From: Sphingomonas kaistensis | GTDB taxonomy: Bacteria > Pseudomonadota > Alphaproteobacteria > Sphingomonadales > Sphingomonadaceae | Assembly: GCF_011927725.1 (NCBI RefSeq) | Contig: NZ_JAATJC010000001.1 | Coordinates: 2,363,001 to 2,427,000, forward strand | Direction: 5' to 3' | DNA: 64,000 nt | Shown here: one piece after another, positions 49,674 to 64,000 of the stretch | Position numbering within the stretch: the first letter of the stretch is position 1 | Layout of the letters: the number at the start of each line of letters is the position of its first letter | The notes under the pieces: generated by a model | What the model saw: the letters and a program-made list of their open reading frames with translations, nothing else | What the model was told of the DNA's origin: nothing | Database searches by the model: none | Translations under genes and position numbers: made by a program

Positions 49674-50923
49674 CTGAGGGCCGTCGCCCGGCTTTGGACA
49701 GGGACGGCTGCGGCCGGAGGCCGTTCCGCGACCTCGTGCACCGCCCGGGCGTCGCCCGGAGCAAAAGCCCGGCGGACCTGCTTTTCGTCGAGTCCGAACG
49801 CCAGGGGGTCGTAACGATGGCCTTCATGCTCCTGCGCGCCCTTGAGGTAGCGCTGCATCCCCCGCATCGTCTCCGCCGTCAGCGGTTCGCCAAGGAAACG
49901 GTAGAGCCGGTGCATCGCGCCTTTCCAGTCGCCCGACACCTCGTCGTATCGAAGGTCGAACGCGGAGATGTCCGGCCGGCGTCGACGGGCCTCTTCCTGG
50001 CTGCGCTGCCGCGCCAGGGTGCGGCCAAGCCACTCGGCGCCGATCGCTGTCGGGTCGACGGTTTCGCTGTGGATGCGGCGCTGCTCCAGCACCAGGCTTG
50101 CGCTGGAAGCCACCACCTTGACCGGGTCGCGGCTGAGGTGGACCACGCTGGCATCGGGAAAGGCGTCGAACAGCGCTTCGGCCATGTCGCCATAGGCCGG
50201 ACATTTCAGCACCATGCGCTTGCCGGGCTGCTCGCCCCGGGCCCAGGCGTTCAGCCGCAGAAGATCCGCCAGTTCGGCCGCCACCGGCGACCAGTCGCGC
50301 TTGCGCTCGGCCGCAACCAGGCCGGGGACGTTCCATTGCACGGCGGCCTGCGCGCTGGTCATCGCGTAGGACAGGTGGCCGAATTCCTCATCAGGCTGCA
50401 GCGCACCCGAAGGATGGATCCGCTGCACTGCCGGGTTGAGCGTGCGCAGCAAGCGATGAATGCCGGTGGCCGCGAACAACCTGCGGCGATCGCCCTTCTC
50501 GTAAGGCACCGGGAACAGGCTCTCGTACAGCCGGGTCCAGGCGAATCGACGGTCACGCGAAAGCAGTCGCTGCACCCGCGTCGAGCCCGACCGCATCGGC
50601 CCCATGACGATGATCGGGCGCCGGATCGGAATGTCCGCGATTGCGGGATGACGCGCCAGCAAGCGCCCTGCCCGCACCCGCGCCGTCAGAAGTCCGACCA
50701 GTTGCCCGTTGGCAATGATCCGGCCGAGCGAGCTTAGCCCCGCGCGCCGTTCCAGCTCGTCGGCCAATAGCGCGAACCAGGGTCGCCAATGCTCGCCGCC
50801 GATCCGCGCGATGCCGGCGCGGCGGCATACGAACGCCTCGATTTCTCCCGGCTCGAGGGTCACCGGCGGCGCCTTGGCCGCTGCACGATTGGCCCAGGCT
50901 AGAAGAGGAAGATGAGGGTTCAA
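49664..50923 (-). CDS. Sulfotransferase-family protein
   Basis: 419 residues. The PAPS 5'-phosphosulfate loop is IIVMGPMRSGSTRVQRLLSR (P-x-R-S-G-S/T), and the 3'-phosphate site lies in DASVVHLSRDPVKVVASSAS. WTRLYESLFPVPYEK and DEEFGHLSYAMTSAQAAVQW are typical of the Sulfotransfer_3 group. Substrate unknown; many bacterial members act on lipids or sugars. Its stop overlaps the photolyase 3' end by 10 bases, tail to tail. Confidence 0.88.
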   Translation of the reverse strand: MNPHLPLLAWANRAAAKAPPVTLEPGEIEAFVCRRAGIARIGGEHWRPWFALLADELERRAGLSSLGRIIANGQLVGLLTARVRAGRLLARHPAIADIPIRRPIIVMGPMRSGSTRVQRLLSRDRRFAWTRLYESLFPVPYEKGDRRRLFAATGIHRLLRTLNPAVQRIHPSGALQPDEEFGHLSYAMTSAQAAVQWNVPGLVAAERKRDWSPVAAELADLLRLNAWARGEQPGKRMVLKCPAYGDMAEALFDAFPDASVVHLSRDPVKVVASSASLVLEQRRIHSETVDPTAIGAEWLGRTLARQRSQEEARRRRPDISAFDLRYDEVSGDWKGAMHRLYRFLGEPLTAETMRGMQRYLKGAQEHEGHRYDPLAFGLDEKQVRRAFAPGDARAVHEVAERPPAAAVPVQSRATALSYS

Positions 50924-51960
50924 GACAGGAGTGGCAACGATCCTTGCGCGAGCTTTGTTTCGGCGGCGAGCAGATCCTTCTTGCGCTCCAGCCCACCCGC
51001 GTAGCCGCCAAGCGACCCGTCATTACGCACGACCCGGTGGCACGGAACGATGATCGCGATCGGATTGGCCCCGTTGGCCGTCCCCACCGCCCGGGTGGCT
51101 TTGGGATCGCCAATCGCCCGGGCGATGTCGAGATAGGAGCGGGTTTCGCCCGGCGGGATCCGCCGCAATTCGGCCCAAACCCGCTGCTGGAACGCGGTAC
51201 CCGAGACATCGGTAGGCAGGGCCGCGGCCAGCGCCGGATCCCCGATCGCCGCGAGAGCCGCCTGAATCAGCGGCGCATTCGCGTTCTCGACCAGTTCGGC
51301 GGCCGGGTAGCGGAGTTGGAGCGCGGACTGGTCCTCGTCGAAACTGACCCTGCACAAGCCCTTGTCGGTGGCGGCGATCAGCAGATGGCCGAACGGACTG
51401 TCGAGGCGTGCCCAGTTGATGACCATGTCGTTTCCTCCCCTGCGAAGTCTTGCCGGTGCCAGGCCAAGCGACCGGGCATCGTCGTAAAAGCGGCTCGGCG
51501 CGCTGTACCCGGCCTCGTAGATTGCCGCGGTGACGCTGGCACCTTCGCCCAGGCGGCGATCTGCTTCGCCAAGCCGCCGGGCCCGCTGCCATGCCGCGGG
51601 CGAAACCCCGACCTCGCGGCTGAACAGGCGCTGGAAATGATGGGGCGCGTAGCCGACCGCGCTTGCGAGGGCGTCCAGGCGGACTGTCCCCTCTGCCTCC
51701 TCCAGCAGTCGAAGCGCCGCAGCGACCGCCTGCTTGTCACGAGCGGCCTCGTCTGGCTTGCAGCGCAGGCAGGAACGATAGCCCCGCTCCGCCGCCGCCG
51801 CCGCATCGGCATAAAAGCGGACATGCTCACGCCGGGGCCGCCGCGCCGGGCAGGACGGACGGCAATAAATGCGGGTAGTCGTCACCGCGACCACGAATCG
51901 TTCGTCGGCGGAGCGATCCCGCGCTTCGAAAGCGTCCCAGGCAGATTGTTCGTCGATCAT
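50920..51960 (-). CDS. ada: Ada: alkyl-DNA repair protein and transcription activator
   Basis: 346 residues. N-terminal zinc/methylphosphotriester part: IYCRPSCPARRPRREHVRFY and RGYRSCLRCKP with four Cys. AraC-type HTH: AVGYAPHHFQRLFSREVGVS. C-terminal O6-alkylguanine methyltransferase: SGTAFQQRVWAELRRIPPGE and AIIVPCHRVVRNDGSLGGYA with the acceptor Cys. Start MIDEQSAWDAF at 51960 is the family start; the frame is open further upstream without homology. It overlaps the sulfotransferase start by 4 bases. Confidence 0.95.
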   Translation of the reverse strand: MIDEQSAWDAFEARDRSADERFVVAVTTTRIYCRPSCPARRPRREHVRFYADAAAAAERGYRSCLRCKPDEAARDKQAVAAALRLLEEAEGTVRLDALASAVGYAPHHFQRLFSREVGVSPAAWQRARRLGEADRRLGEGASVTAAIYEAGYSAPSRFYDDARSLGLAPARLRRGGNDMVINWARLDSPFGHLLIAATDKGLCRVSFDEDQSALQLRYPAAELVENANAPLIQAALAAIGDPALAAALPTDVSGTAFQQRVWAELRRIPPGETRSYLDIARAIGDPKATRAVGTANGANPIAIIVPCHRVVRNDGSLGGYAGGLERKKDLLAAETKLAQGSLPLLS

Positions 51961-52059
51961 GCGCTGGCTTCTACCAGCGCCGGACTGGCCGCGCGTCCCG
52001 AATGTTGCGGTCAAACCTTCACCTCGCCGCATCGAGCGCAGCTGGCTAGGAGCGGCGCC

Positions 52060-52521
52060 GTGCCGATCACCATTCATCAAGGCGAGCTTGGAGAGCCCGA
52101 CGTGCAGGCGCTGCTGGCCCTCCACGTCGCCGCCATGCACGCCCACTCGCCGCCCGAAGCCTGCCACGTCCTGCCCGGATCCGCCCTTGCCCATTCGGCG
52201 ATCACCTTCTTCACCGCCCGCGAGGAAGGCCTACTGCTCGGCTTCGGTGCGCTGAAGGAGCTCGGCGACGGCGAAGGCGAGATCAAGTCGATGCGCACGG
52301 CCCCCCAGGCGCTCGGCAAGGGAGTCGGCGGCGCCATCCTTTCGGCTATCACCACCGAAGCCCGCGCCCGCAACTATCGCCGGCTCCTGCTCGAAACGGG
52401 GCGGAGCGAGGATTTCGCCGCTGCCAACCGACTCTACGACCGGGCCGGCTTCGTTGAATGCGGCTCCTTCGGTGGCTATCCCACCAGCGATTTCACGCGC
52501 TTCCTTGCGCTGAACCTGTGA
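52060..52521 (+). CDS. GNAT acetyltransferase
   Basis: 153 residues, GTG start with TAGGAG upstream. MRTAPQALGKGVGGAILSAI is the acetyl-CoA loop (R/Q-x-x-G-x-G) and RLLLETGRSEDFAAANRLYD with FVECGSFGGYPTSDFTRFLA completes the GNAT fold. Substrate unknown. Divergent from ada over 99 bases. Confidence 0.9.
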   Translation: MPITIHQGELGEPDVQALLALHVAAMHAHSPPEACHVLPGSALAHSAITFFTAREEGLLLGFGALKELGDGEGEIKSMRTAPQALGKGVGGAILSAITTEARARNYRRLLLETGRSEDFAAANRLYDRAGFVECGSFGGYPTSDFTRFLALNL

Positions 52522-52636
52522 CCCGCCTTGCATCATTTCGGACCCCCTGCTAGGGGCGCGCCAATCCGGCAGGGGCGAGCGATCGCAAGATCAATCATCG
52601 CCCCGCTTTGCATATATTTGACGGAGCTTTGGGCGC

Positions 52637-54723
<2,087 letters not shown>

Positions 54724-54729
54724 AGCTAA

Positions 54730-54753
54730 CCCCCTCCCCTTCGCGGGAGGGGT
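54730..54753. repeat. REP-like hairpin between atpA and atpG
   Basis: CCCCTCCC (54731-54738), loop CTTCGC, GGGAGGGG (54745-54752). The same CCCTCCC/GGGAGGGG element recurs between atpD and atpC. GC-rich palindromes of this form are common in sphingomonad intergenic regions. Confidence 0.75.
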
Positions 54754-54765
54754 AGAGGAACCAAG

Positions 54766-57169
<2,404 letters not shown>

Positions 57170-57171
57170 GC

Positions 57172-57292
57172 CCTCCTTCCCTTCCCGGTGGCGGGAGGGG
57201 ACCAGGGGATGGGTTTGATGGGCCGCCCTCTCCCTGGTTTGTACGAAAGGCCCTTCCCCAGCCCCTCCCGCCTGCGGAAGGGGAGCAGGTAG
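57172..57292. repeat. Inverted pair of REP-like elements between atpD and atpC
   Basis: A plus-strand copy (CCTTCCCGGTGGCGGGAGGGG, within 57178-57200) and a minus-strand copy (CCTTCCGCAGGCGGGAGGGG, within 57262-57288) face each other, with CCAGGG and CCCTGG between them. The 130-base gap in the middle of a tight operon is filled by this BIME-like structure, which may stabilise the upstream message or reduce atpC expression. Confidence 0.75.
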
Positions 57293-57299
57293 ACAAGAC

Positions 57300-57560
57300 A
57301 TGGCCGACCTTCACTTCACCCTCACCACGCCCGAGCGCCAGGTCATCAGCGACGACGTCTACATGGTGGTCGTCCCCGGCACCGAGGGTGAGTTCGGCGT
57401 GATGGCCGGCCATGCTCCTTTCATGACCACCCTGCGCGACGGCGAACTGGCGGTATATCGCTCGGCCGGCGCCCAGCCCGAGCGCATCCGCGTCTCCGGC
57501 GGCTTCGCCGAAGTCGGCGACGCCGGCCTGACCATCCTCGCCGAGAGCGCCGAGGCCTGA
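57300..57560 (+). CDS. atpC: ATP synthase F1 subunit epsilon
   Basis: 86 residues. [60 protein letters not shown]. Only the N-terminal beta-sandwich domain is present; the C-terminal helical hairpin that inhibits ATP hydrolysis in E. coli is missing, as in many alphaproteobacteria (which use the zeta inhibitor). Confidence 0.96.
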   Translation: MADLHFTLTTPERQVISDDVYMVVVPGTEGEFGVMAGHAPFMTTLRDGELAVYRSAGAQPERIRVSGGFAEVGDAGLTILAESAEA

Positions 57561-57694
57561 CCCTACTGGTGCCGCCGGACACCCCACTCCGGCACTGTCG
57601 TTAAACCCTGACCAAACCCGATTAGCTTTTTGGCAAAGTTTGCGTGGCATCAACCACGTGAGACTGAGCTTAGAAAGACGGGACAGGCACGGGC

Positions 57695-59188
57695 ATGAGC
57701 GCATTCGGCAAGCGTGGCGGAGGACGCCCAAGCTTCGGCGTCGCCCGCCCGATGAAGGGTGGCGTCGGCGGCGCGCAGGACGGTGGCGAGCAGTTCCCGC
57801 CGCTGGAAGAACCCGCCGCATCACCAGCAGCACCGGCGCCGCAGGGCGAGCTGGGCGCGGCGATGGACCGGCTCAACAGCCGCATGAACGCCAGCGCGGA
57901 TGCCGGCTCGTCCAAGCAGGAAGGCTTCGAAGCCTCCGTCCACCGCATCAAGGAACAGGTCCTCCCCCGCTTGCTCGAGCGGGTCGATCCCGAAGCGGCC
58001 GCCACCCTCACCAAGGATGAGCTGGCCGAGGAGTTCCGCCCGATCATCTCGGAGGTGCTGAACGAACTCAAGATCAACCTCAACCGGCGCGAACAGTTCG
58101 CGCTGGAAAAGGTGCTGGTCGACGAGTTGCTCGGCCTCGGGCCGCTCGAAGAACTGCTCGCCGACCCGGCGGTCAGCGACATCATGGTCAACGGTCCCGA
58201 CCAGACCTTTATCGAAAAGAAAGGCAAGCTTCAGCTCGCCCAGATCCAGTTCCGCGACGAGGAGCATCTGTTCCAGATCGCCCAGCGGATCGTGAACAAG
58301 GTCGGGCGCCGCGTCGACCAGACCACCCCGCTCGCCGACGCCCGCCTCCAGGACGGCAGCCGCGTCAACGTCATCATCCCGCCCTTGAGCCTCAAGGGCA
58401 CCGCCATCTCGATCCGTAAGTTCTCGGAAAAGCCGATCACGCTCGACATGATGCGCGGGTTCGGTTCGATGTCCGAGAAGATGGCGACCTGCCTCAAGAT
58501 CGCCGGCGCGGCGCGGATGAACATCGTCATCTCGGGCGGTACCGGCTCAGGCAAGACGACCATGCTCAACGCCCTGTCGAAGATGATCGACCCGGGCGAG
58601 CGCGTCATCACCATCGAGGATGCGGCCGAACTCCGCCTGCAGCAGCCCCACTGGTTGCCGCTCGAAACCCGCCCGCCGAACCTCGAGGGTCAGGGCGCGA
58701 TCACCATTCGTGACCTCGTCATCAACGCCCTGCGTATGCGTCCCGACCGGATCATCCTCGGCGAAATTCGTGGCCAGGAATGTTTCGATCTTCTGGCCGC
58801 CATGAACACGGGTCACGACGGCTCGATGGCGACGCTTCACTCCAACAGCCCGCGCGAATGCTTGGCGCGTATGGAGAACATGGTCATGATGGGCGACATC
58901 AAGATCCCGAAGGAAGCGATCAGCCGCCAGATCGCCGATTCGGTCGATCTCATCGTGCAGGTGAAGCGCCTCCGCGACGGCTCGCGCCGGACCACCAACA
59001 TCACCGAGGTGATCGGGATGGAGGGCGAGGTCATCGTCACCCAGGAACTGTTCAAGTTCGAGTATCTCGACGAGAGCGCGGACGGGAAGATTATCGGCGA
59101 ATATCGTTCGATGGGCCTGCGCCCGTACACGCTCGACAAGGCCAAGCAGTATGGCTTCGACCAGCCGTACCTCGAGGCGTGCCTGTAG
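57695..59188 (+). CDS. cpaF: CpaF/TadA-type secretion ATPase
   Basis: 497 residues. A Gly/Pro-rich N-terminus of 65 residues, then the CpaF core: [40 protein letters not shown], Walker [61 protein letters not shown] and [20 protein letters not shown]. It powers Flp/Tad pilus assembly. No other tad/cpa gene is in the window downstream, so it may be the last gene of a locus or solitary. Confidence 0.95.
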   Translation: MSAFGKRGGGRPSFGVARPMKGGVGGAQDGGEQFPPLEEPAASPAAPAPQGELGAAMDRLNSRMNASADAGSSKQEGFEASVHRIKEQVLPRLLERVDPEAAATLTKDELAEEFRPIISEVLNELKINLNRREQFALEKVLVDELLGLGPLEELLADPAVSDIMVNGPDQTFIEKKGKLQLAQIQFRDEEHLFQIAQRIVNKVGRRVDQTTPLADARLQDGSRVNVIIPPLSLKGTAISIRKFSEKPITLDMMRGFGSMSEKMATCLKIAGAARMNIVISGGTGSGKTTMLNALSKMIDPGERVITIEDAAELRLQQPHWLPLETRPPNLEGQGAITIRDLVINALRMRPDRIILGEIRGQECFDLLAAMNTGHDGSMATLHSNSPRECLARMENMVMMGDIKIPKEAISRQIADSVDLIVQVKRLRDGSRRTTNITEVIGMEGEVIVTQELFKFEYLDESADGKIIGEYRSMGLRPYTLDKAKQYGFDQPYLEACL

Positions 59189-59191
59189 AGC

Positions 59192-60622
59192 CTACTCGAC
59201 CGCAGAGCCGCCGCTTGACGCCTGCGGCTTCACCAGCACGGTCTTGATATTGACAAACTCCCGGATGCCGTAGTCCGCGCATTCGCGGCCGTAGCCGGAA
59301 TGCTTGACCCCGCCGAACGGCATGCGTGGGTCGGAGCGGACGTTCTCGTTGACGAAGCTCATCCCCGCGTCGAGCAAGTCCCGGGCGATGCGGCGGCCGC
59401 GGTCGATGTCGCCGGTCAGCACGCCGGAGCCGAGGCCGAACTCGCTATCGTTGGCAATGCGGATGGCGTCGGCTTCATCCTTGGCAGCGATGATCGCCGC
59501 TACGGGTCCGAAGATTTCCTCGTCATGCGCCGGCTGTCCCTCGGCAACGTCGGTGAGGACCGTTGCGGGGTACCAGGCGCCTGGCCTGTCCGGCACCTCG
59601 CCGCCCAGCAGCAGCCTCGCGCCCTTGGCAATGCTCTTCTCGACCTGCTCGTGAACTTCGTCGCGCGCGCCAACGCTCTGCATCGGCCCAAGCCTGGTCG
59701 CTTCGTCGGCCGGATCGCCCATCGCATAGCCGCGCATCGCCTCGACCATCGCTTCCTCGAAACGCTGCTTCAGCGGCTCGACGACGATGAAGCGCTTGCC
59801 CGCGATGCAGCTTTGCCCGCCGTTGACCATCCGTGCGGTCGCCGCGACCTTGGCAGCGGCGACCGCGTCGGCATCGTCGAGGATGAGGTAGGCGTCGGAT
59901 CCGCCAAGCTCGAGCACGCATTTCTTCAGCACACGCCCGGCGGCGGCGGCGACGCTCTTGCCCGCGGCGACGCTCCCGGTGAGCGTGACCGCAGCGATAT
60001 GCGGGCTCTCGATCAGCTTGGCGATCTCCTTGCTCGGCAACAGCAAAGTGTGGAACAGGCCGTCCGGAAGCCCCGCATCTTTCAGTAGCTGTTCGATCGC
60101 GAGCGCGCAGCCGGGCACATTGCTGGCATGCTTCAGCACCGCGCCATTGCCCGCCATCAGGGCCGGGGCCGCGAAGCGGATCACCTGCCAGAACGGAAAA
60201 TTCCACGGCATCACCACAAGGACGACGCCGAGGGGATTGAAGGTGACGAACACCTCCCCTGCCCCGTCGACAATGATTGGCTGGTCGGCGAGGTAGCGCT
60301 CGGCGTTCTTCGCAAACCAATCGCAATGCGCCGCGCACTTTTCGACCTCGGCGCGGCCGTCGGTTAGGGTCTTGCCCATCTCCTGCGTCATGAGCGCCGC
60401 AAAGTCATCGGCGCGCTCGCGGAGCAATTCGCAAACCTTGCCGATCACCGCCGCGCGGTCGGCAAAGCTGGCCTTGCGCCACTCGCGCTGGACGGCGTGC
60501 GCGCGATCGGCCGATTGCAGCGCGTCGTTAAGCGAGGTCAGCGGATAAGACTTCCCCTGCTCGCCGGTGGCGGGATTGATCACCTGCGCCACCGACGCGC
60601 TGTCAGAATCGGCCATGCTCAC
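59192..60622 (-). CDS. NAD(P)-dependent succinate-semialdehyde dehydrogenase
   Basis: 476 residues, aldehyde dehydrogenase superfamily. VVLVVMPWNFPFWQVIRFAA, the cofactor loop VTLTGSVAAGKSVAAAAGRV, catalytic Glu in LELGGSDAYLIL, catalytic Cys in NGGQSCIAGKRFIV, and IFGPVAAIIAAKDEADAIRI. PFGGVKHSGYGRECADYGIR ends the fold. The GabD/Sad-like sequence suits short aldehydes. Tail to tail with cpaF, 3 bases apart. Confidence 0.9.
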   Translation of the reverse strand: MSMADSDSASVAQVINPATGEQGKSYPLTSLNDALQSADRAHAVQREWRKASFADRAAVIGKVCELLRERADDFAALMTQEMGKTLTDGRAEVEKCAAHCDWFAKNAERYLADQPIIVDGAGEVFVTFNPLGVVLVVMPWNFPFWQVIRFAAPALMAGNGAVLKHASNVPGCALAIEQLLKDAGLPDGLFHTLLLPSKEIAKLIESPHIAAVTLTGSVAAGKSVAAAAGRVLKKCVLELGGSDAYLILDDADAVAAAKVAATARMVNGGQSCIAGKRFIVVEPLKQRFEEAMVEAMRGYAMGDPADEATRLGPMQSVGARDEVHEQVEKSIAKGARLLLGGEVPDRPGAWYPATVLTDVAEGQPAHDEEIFGPVAAIIAAKDEADAIRIANDSEFGLGSGVLTGDIDRGRRIARDLLDAGMSFVNENVRSDPRMPFGGVKHSGYGRECADYGIREFVNIKTVLVKPQASSGGSAVE

Positions 60623-60640
60623 TCCTTCGTCGAGTGCGGT

Positions 60641-61420
60641 CTAACGCTCCATCCGGTAGATGAGGTTCAGCACCACGCCCGTCTCCAGCTGGCCCGGCGC
60701 GACCAAGGCATCGGCTTGGCTGCGCTCGATCCCCGGAGGCGGCGGCGGTGCCGGCGGAGCGGCATAATTGATGCGGCTGCCGGTCACCACCACGTCGGTG
60801 CCGCGATAGCTCGTGCCTTCTTCTACCGAAAGCAGCGTGACCTTGGTGAAGCCGCTGCTGCGGGCATATTCCATCGCTTCCGACATGCCCCGGGCGAGCG
60901 CCCGGACCCGCGCTTCGCGGCGCAGCAGGATGGGATCGCTGATCGAGAAGTTGGGGCCGTAAACCGTGTCGGCGCCGGCTGCGGTGAGCGTGTCGAGCAA
61001 TGCCGTCAGCTTCGGAATATCGCGGGTCTTGAGCTGGATGGTATTGCTGGCGAGATAACCGCGGAAAACCTGGCGACCCGATCGCGCGCCCGGATCCTGG
61101 ACATAATCATATTCGGGCTGGAGCTGGATGCCCTGCGTCTGGATGTCACGCTCGCGCAAGCCGGCGCGGCGGATGGTGGCGAGCAGGCGCTCGGTCTTCT
61201 CCTTGTTGGCCGCGCTTGCCGCCACTGCCGTCGGCGCACGGGCCTGGGTACCGACCTGGATACTGGCCTCATCCGGCGGCGTGCGCAGGTTCTCTGCGAT
61301 CTGCAGCTTGACCAGCGGGGTCGTCGCCATTTCTGCGATCGAGGTCTGCGGCGCGACCTGCGCCGCAGCGGGTGCACCGATCAGGCAGGTAGCGAGGGCA
61401 ACGGAGGACAACAGACGCAT
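60641..61420 (-). CDS. SIMPL (DUF541) periplasmic protein
   Basis: 259 residues. Signal peptide LLSSVALATCLIGAPAAAQV-A. SIMPL domain: KEKTERLLATIRRAGLRERD, IQTQGIQLQPEYDYVQD, GYLASNTIQLKTRDIPKLTA, GADTVYGPNFSISDP and ARALARGMSEAMEYARSSGF-like helix, with LLSVEEGTSYRG. Secreted; linked in other bacteria to envelope stress, function uncertain. It lies after the recA terminator, so has its own promoter. Confidence 0.9.
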   Translation of the reverse strand: MRLLSSVALATCLIGAPAAAQVAPQTSIAEMATTPLVKLQIAENLRTPPDEASIQVGTQARAPTAVAASAANKEKTERLLATIRRAGLRERDIQTQGIQLQPEYDYVQDPGARSGRQVFRGYLASNTIQLKTRDIPKLTALLDTLTAAGADTVYGPNFSISDPILLRREARVRALARGMSEAMEYARSSGFTKVTLLSVEEGTSYRGTDVVVTGSRINYAAPPAPPPPPGIERSQADALVAPGQLETGVVLNLIYRMER

Positions 61421-61533
61421 CGGCGGCTCCTTCAACCTTGGTTCCTTTCCCGCAACGGAAGCCGCGGGCAGGCAGTTCCGCCGTCTTGCCCGGGCCCGGC
61501 TGAACGCGAGCGATATGCCGGTCCACGCGCCGA

Positions 61534-61577
61534 TACGAAAAGGGCCGGCACGCTCCCGCAGGAACATGCCGGCCCTT
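61534..61577 (-). terminator. Rho-independent terminator of recA
   Basis: On the minus strand AAGGGCCGGCA (61567-61577) pairs with TGCCGGCCCTT (61540-61550), an 11-bp perfect stem with a 16-base loop, followed by TTTTCGT. It is 65 bases after the recA stop. Confidence 0.85.
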
Positions 61578-61641
61578 CACGAACTTCCTGGCCGCCGCAC
61601 TCCAGCCCCGTTCCAGGGCCGAGGCGCTGCAGCCTTATGGC

Positions 61642-62715
<1,074 letters not shown>

Positions 62716-62788
62716 GCGCTTTCTTCCTTGTCCATGATGAAGGCGGATGCCCCCGTTACGGAGATGATGTACACTGTTCGTTCCGCAA

Positions 62789-62803
62789 GAACAAGAGCAG
62801 AAC
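62789..62803 (-). promoter_or_regulatory. Alphaproteobacterial SOS (LexA) box of recA
   Basis: On the minus strand GTTC-TGCTCTT-GTTC matches the direct-repeat box GTTC-N7-GTTC exactly. It lies 74 bases before the recA ATG, in the promoter region. Confidence 0.9.
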
Positions 62804-62957
62804 ATCGGTGTAGGAAGGAAACGCACGACCCCATTTAGCCGAGCGGTCGCAATCTAGCCGAGTTGAGGTCGAGTGCAACCGCCATGGTGCCGCTCGGCGA
62901 CAGGAAATGCGGGCCTGATCAGTCCTGGCGCATCGCCGGGAGCGTGCCGTACCCGGC

Positions 62958-64000
62958 CTAGGATCGCCGGTCGGGAGCGAGCCGGAACGGTGCCGACAGC
63001 AGCGCCTGCAGCGCCGCGCGCTGCGCCGGCCCTGCCCCCTCTGGCGCGACCTGCCCGAAGGACGGGCGCAGCGTGGCGCCGCTGCGCTGCCACTCGAAAT
63101 GCAGGTGCGGACCGGTGGCGAGGCCACTCGATCCCACCTTGCCCACCACTGCCCCGCGCGGAACCCGTTGTCCGCCGATCACGTCGATCTCGGACAGGTG
63201 GGCATAAAGCGTGGTGCTACCATCGCCATGAGCGATCCGCACCGCTCGGCCGTAGCCGCCTTGCCAGCCGGCACTTACAACCCGCCCTTCCAGTGCGGCC
63301 TGCACCGGTGTGCCGGCCGGCGAGGCGAAGTCGGTGCCGCGGTGCCAGCGCAGATAACGAAGGATCGGATGGAAGCGCAGTCCCGGATTGGACGTCACGG
63401 CCCCCGGAAGCGGTCGCAGCAGCCCGCCGGACGCCGCCTCCTCGCCGCCGAGCGGCCTCAGCCCGCCCCCGACCCAGCGGCGCATTGTCCCGTCGACCTC
63501 GTAGGCGCCAAGATACAGCGGCTCGCCATAGGACGAGCCCGACGCCGCAGATTGATGGGCGATGATGAGATCGATCGCAGCCAGCCGTTCGCCCGCCACC
63601 CTGTCGAGCAACCGGTCGCGAACATCCCGCGGCAGCCCGGCCTCGACAAGGCCAGCGGCAAGCCCTGCTCCCCCCTCCAGCCGGATCCGGACGGGCGTCG
63701 CGTCCACTGCTTCCACCAGGTCGCGGCGCGTGAATCCGTCGCCTTGCCGCTCGATGATCGTCTGCCGGCCAGGCCCGCGGTGCAGCGCGACCCGCTCGAG
63801 CGCCCGCGCACCGGGCCCAACCTGCTCGCCGAGCCAGAGTTGCACCGACCCGGAGCCCGCGTCGGCACCCTCGCTCGCCAGCACCGAATCCAGGCCTCCG
63901 ATGCCTGATCGCAACAGCAGGGCAGCCAAGGGTTCGCCCGGTCGCCGCTCCACCGTCAGGTCGGCGGCCCGCAGCGCCGGGCGGTCAGGATCGGACGATT
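62958..64000 (-). CDS. M23 family peptidase, 5' end cut by window edge
   Basis: 347 residues are visible and the frame is still open at 64000. The C-terminal M23 domain has FHPILRYLRWHRGTDFASPA (H-x3-D zinc ligands), STTLYAHLSEIDV and LATGPHLHFEWQRSGA with H-x-H, so the active site is complete. The N-terminal part (residues 30-180) resembles peptidoglycan-hydrolase regulatory regions (LVEAVDATPVRIRLEGGAGL; LAAIDLIIAHQSAA). It probably cuts peptide cross-links in the cell wall. Confidence 0.92.
   Translation of the reverse strand, partial: SSDPDRPALRAADLTVERRPGEPLAALLLRSGIGGLDSVLASEGADAGSGSVQLWLGEQVGPGARALERVALHRGPGRQTIIERQGDGFTRRDLVEAVDATPVRIRLEGGAGLAAGLVEAGLPRDVRDRLLDRVAGERLAAIDLIIAHQSAASGSSYGEPLYLGAYEVDGTMRRWVGGGLRPLGGEEAASGGLLRPLPGAVTSNPGLRFHPILRYLRWHRGTDFASPAGTPVQAALEGRVVSAGWQGGYGRAVRIAHGDGSTTLYAHLSEIDVIGGQRVPRGAVVGKVGSSGLATGPHLHFEWQRSGATLRPSFGQVAPEGAGPAQRAALQALLSAPFRLAPDRRS

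Noticed and set aside
57600..57660. Sigma-54 type promoter before cpaF (TGGCAAAGTTTGCG)
   Set aside because: The distance between GG and GC is 8 bases, not the required 10.

Overview
The window looks like chromosomal DNA of an alphaproteobacterium, most likely of the Sphingomonadales. The evidence is high GC throughout, a recA promoter with the alphaproteobacterial SOS box GTTC-N7-GTTC, an F1-only ATP synthase operon (atpHAGDC) separated from the F0 genes, a lone cpaF, and dense ATGA/GTGA gene overlaps. Genus-level placement is inference. No stretch longer than 300 bases is without a gene. The longest gaps are 29788-30011, 61421-61641 and 62716-62957, which hold the prophage attachment site, the recA terminator and the recA control region.

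Positions 1-29938 are most of a temperate, HK97-type, long-tailed prophage; its left end lies outside the window. Reading leftwards on the minus strand from about 21650 come a YdaS/Cro-like regulator, small DNA-binding proteins, a SANT/Myb-like protein, a VRR-NUC nuclease, HNH nucleases, an SF3 (P4/D5-type) helicase next to an iteron-like GGACGGGT repeat field, terminase small and large subunits, portal, ClpP-like protease, major capsid protein, head-tail connectors, tail tube, tail chaperones with a probable -1 frameshift, tape measure and tail-tip genes. Rightwards on the plus strand lie a CI/LexA-like repressor coupled to a lipoprotein, then an early operon with small membrane proteins, a repeat-rich cytosine methyltransferase, a YqaJ exonuclease with an unidentified partner, an HNH homing-type nuclease, an excisionase-like gene and a tyrosine integrase. 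The right end is the 3' part of a tRNA-Arg(CCG) gene (29890-29938). Lysis genes are not in the window and are presumably further left.

From 30 kb onwards the DNA is host: an orphan lasso-B2-like transglutaminase-fold gene, an AI-2E transporter, a short-chain dehydrogenase, zinc alcohol dehydrogenase and SRPBCC cluster, then a minus-strand run paaA-paaB-paaC-paaE, aromatic-type aminotransferase, fused E1 and E2 of a 2-oxo acid dehydrogenase. This last run could channel aromatic amino acids through the 2-oxo acid directly to an aryl-acetyl-CoA and then into the ring epoxidase; paaD is missing from its usual place. Next come priA, two tandem secreted HExxH/TPR proteins, a CAP-domain protein, an iron-sulfur photolyase, a sulfotransferase-like protein, Ada, a GNAT acetyltransferase, atpHAGDC with REP-like hairpins in two of its gaps, cpaF, a succinate-semialdehyde dehydrogenase, a SIMPL protein, recA with terminator and SOS box, and a truncated M23 peptidase.

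All family assignments come from reading motifs and gene order by eye; no database search was run.
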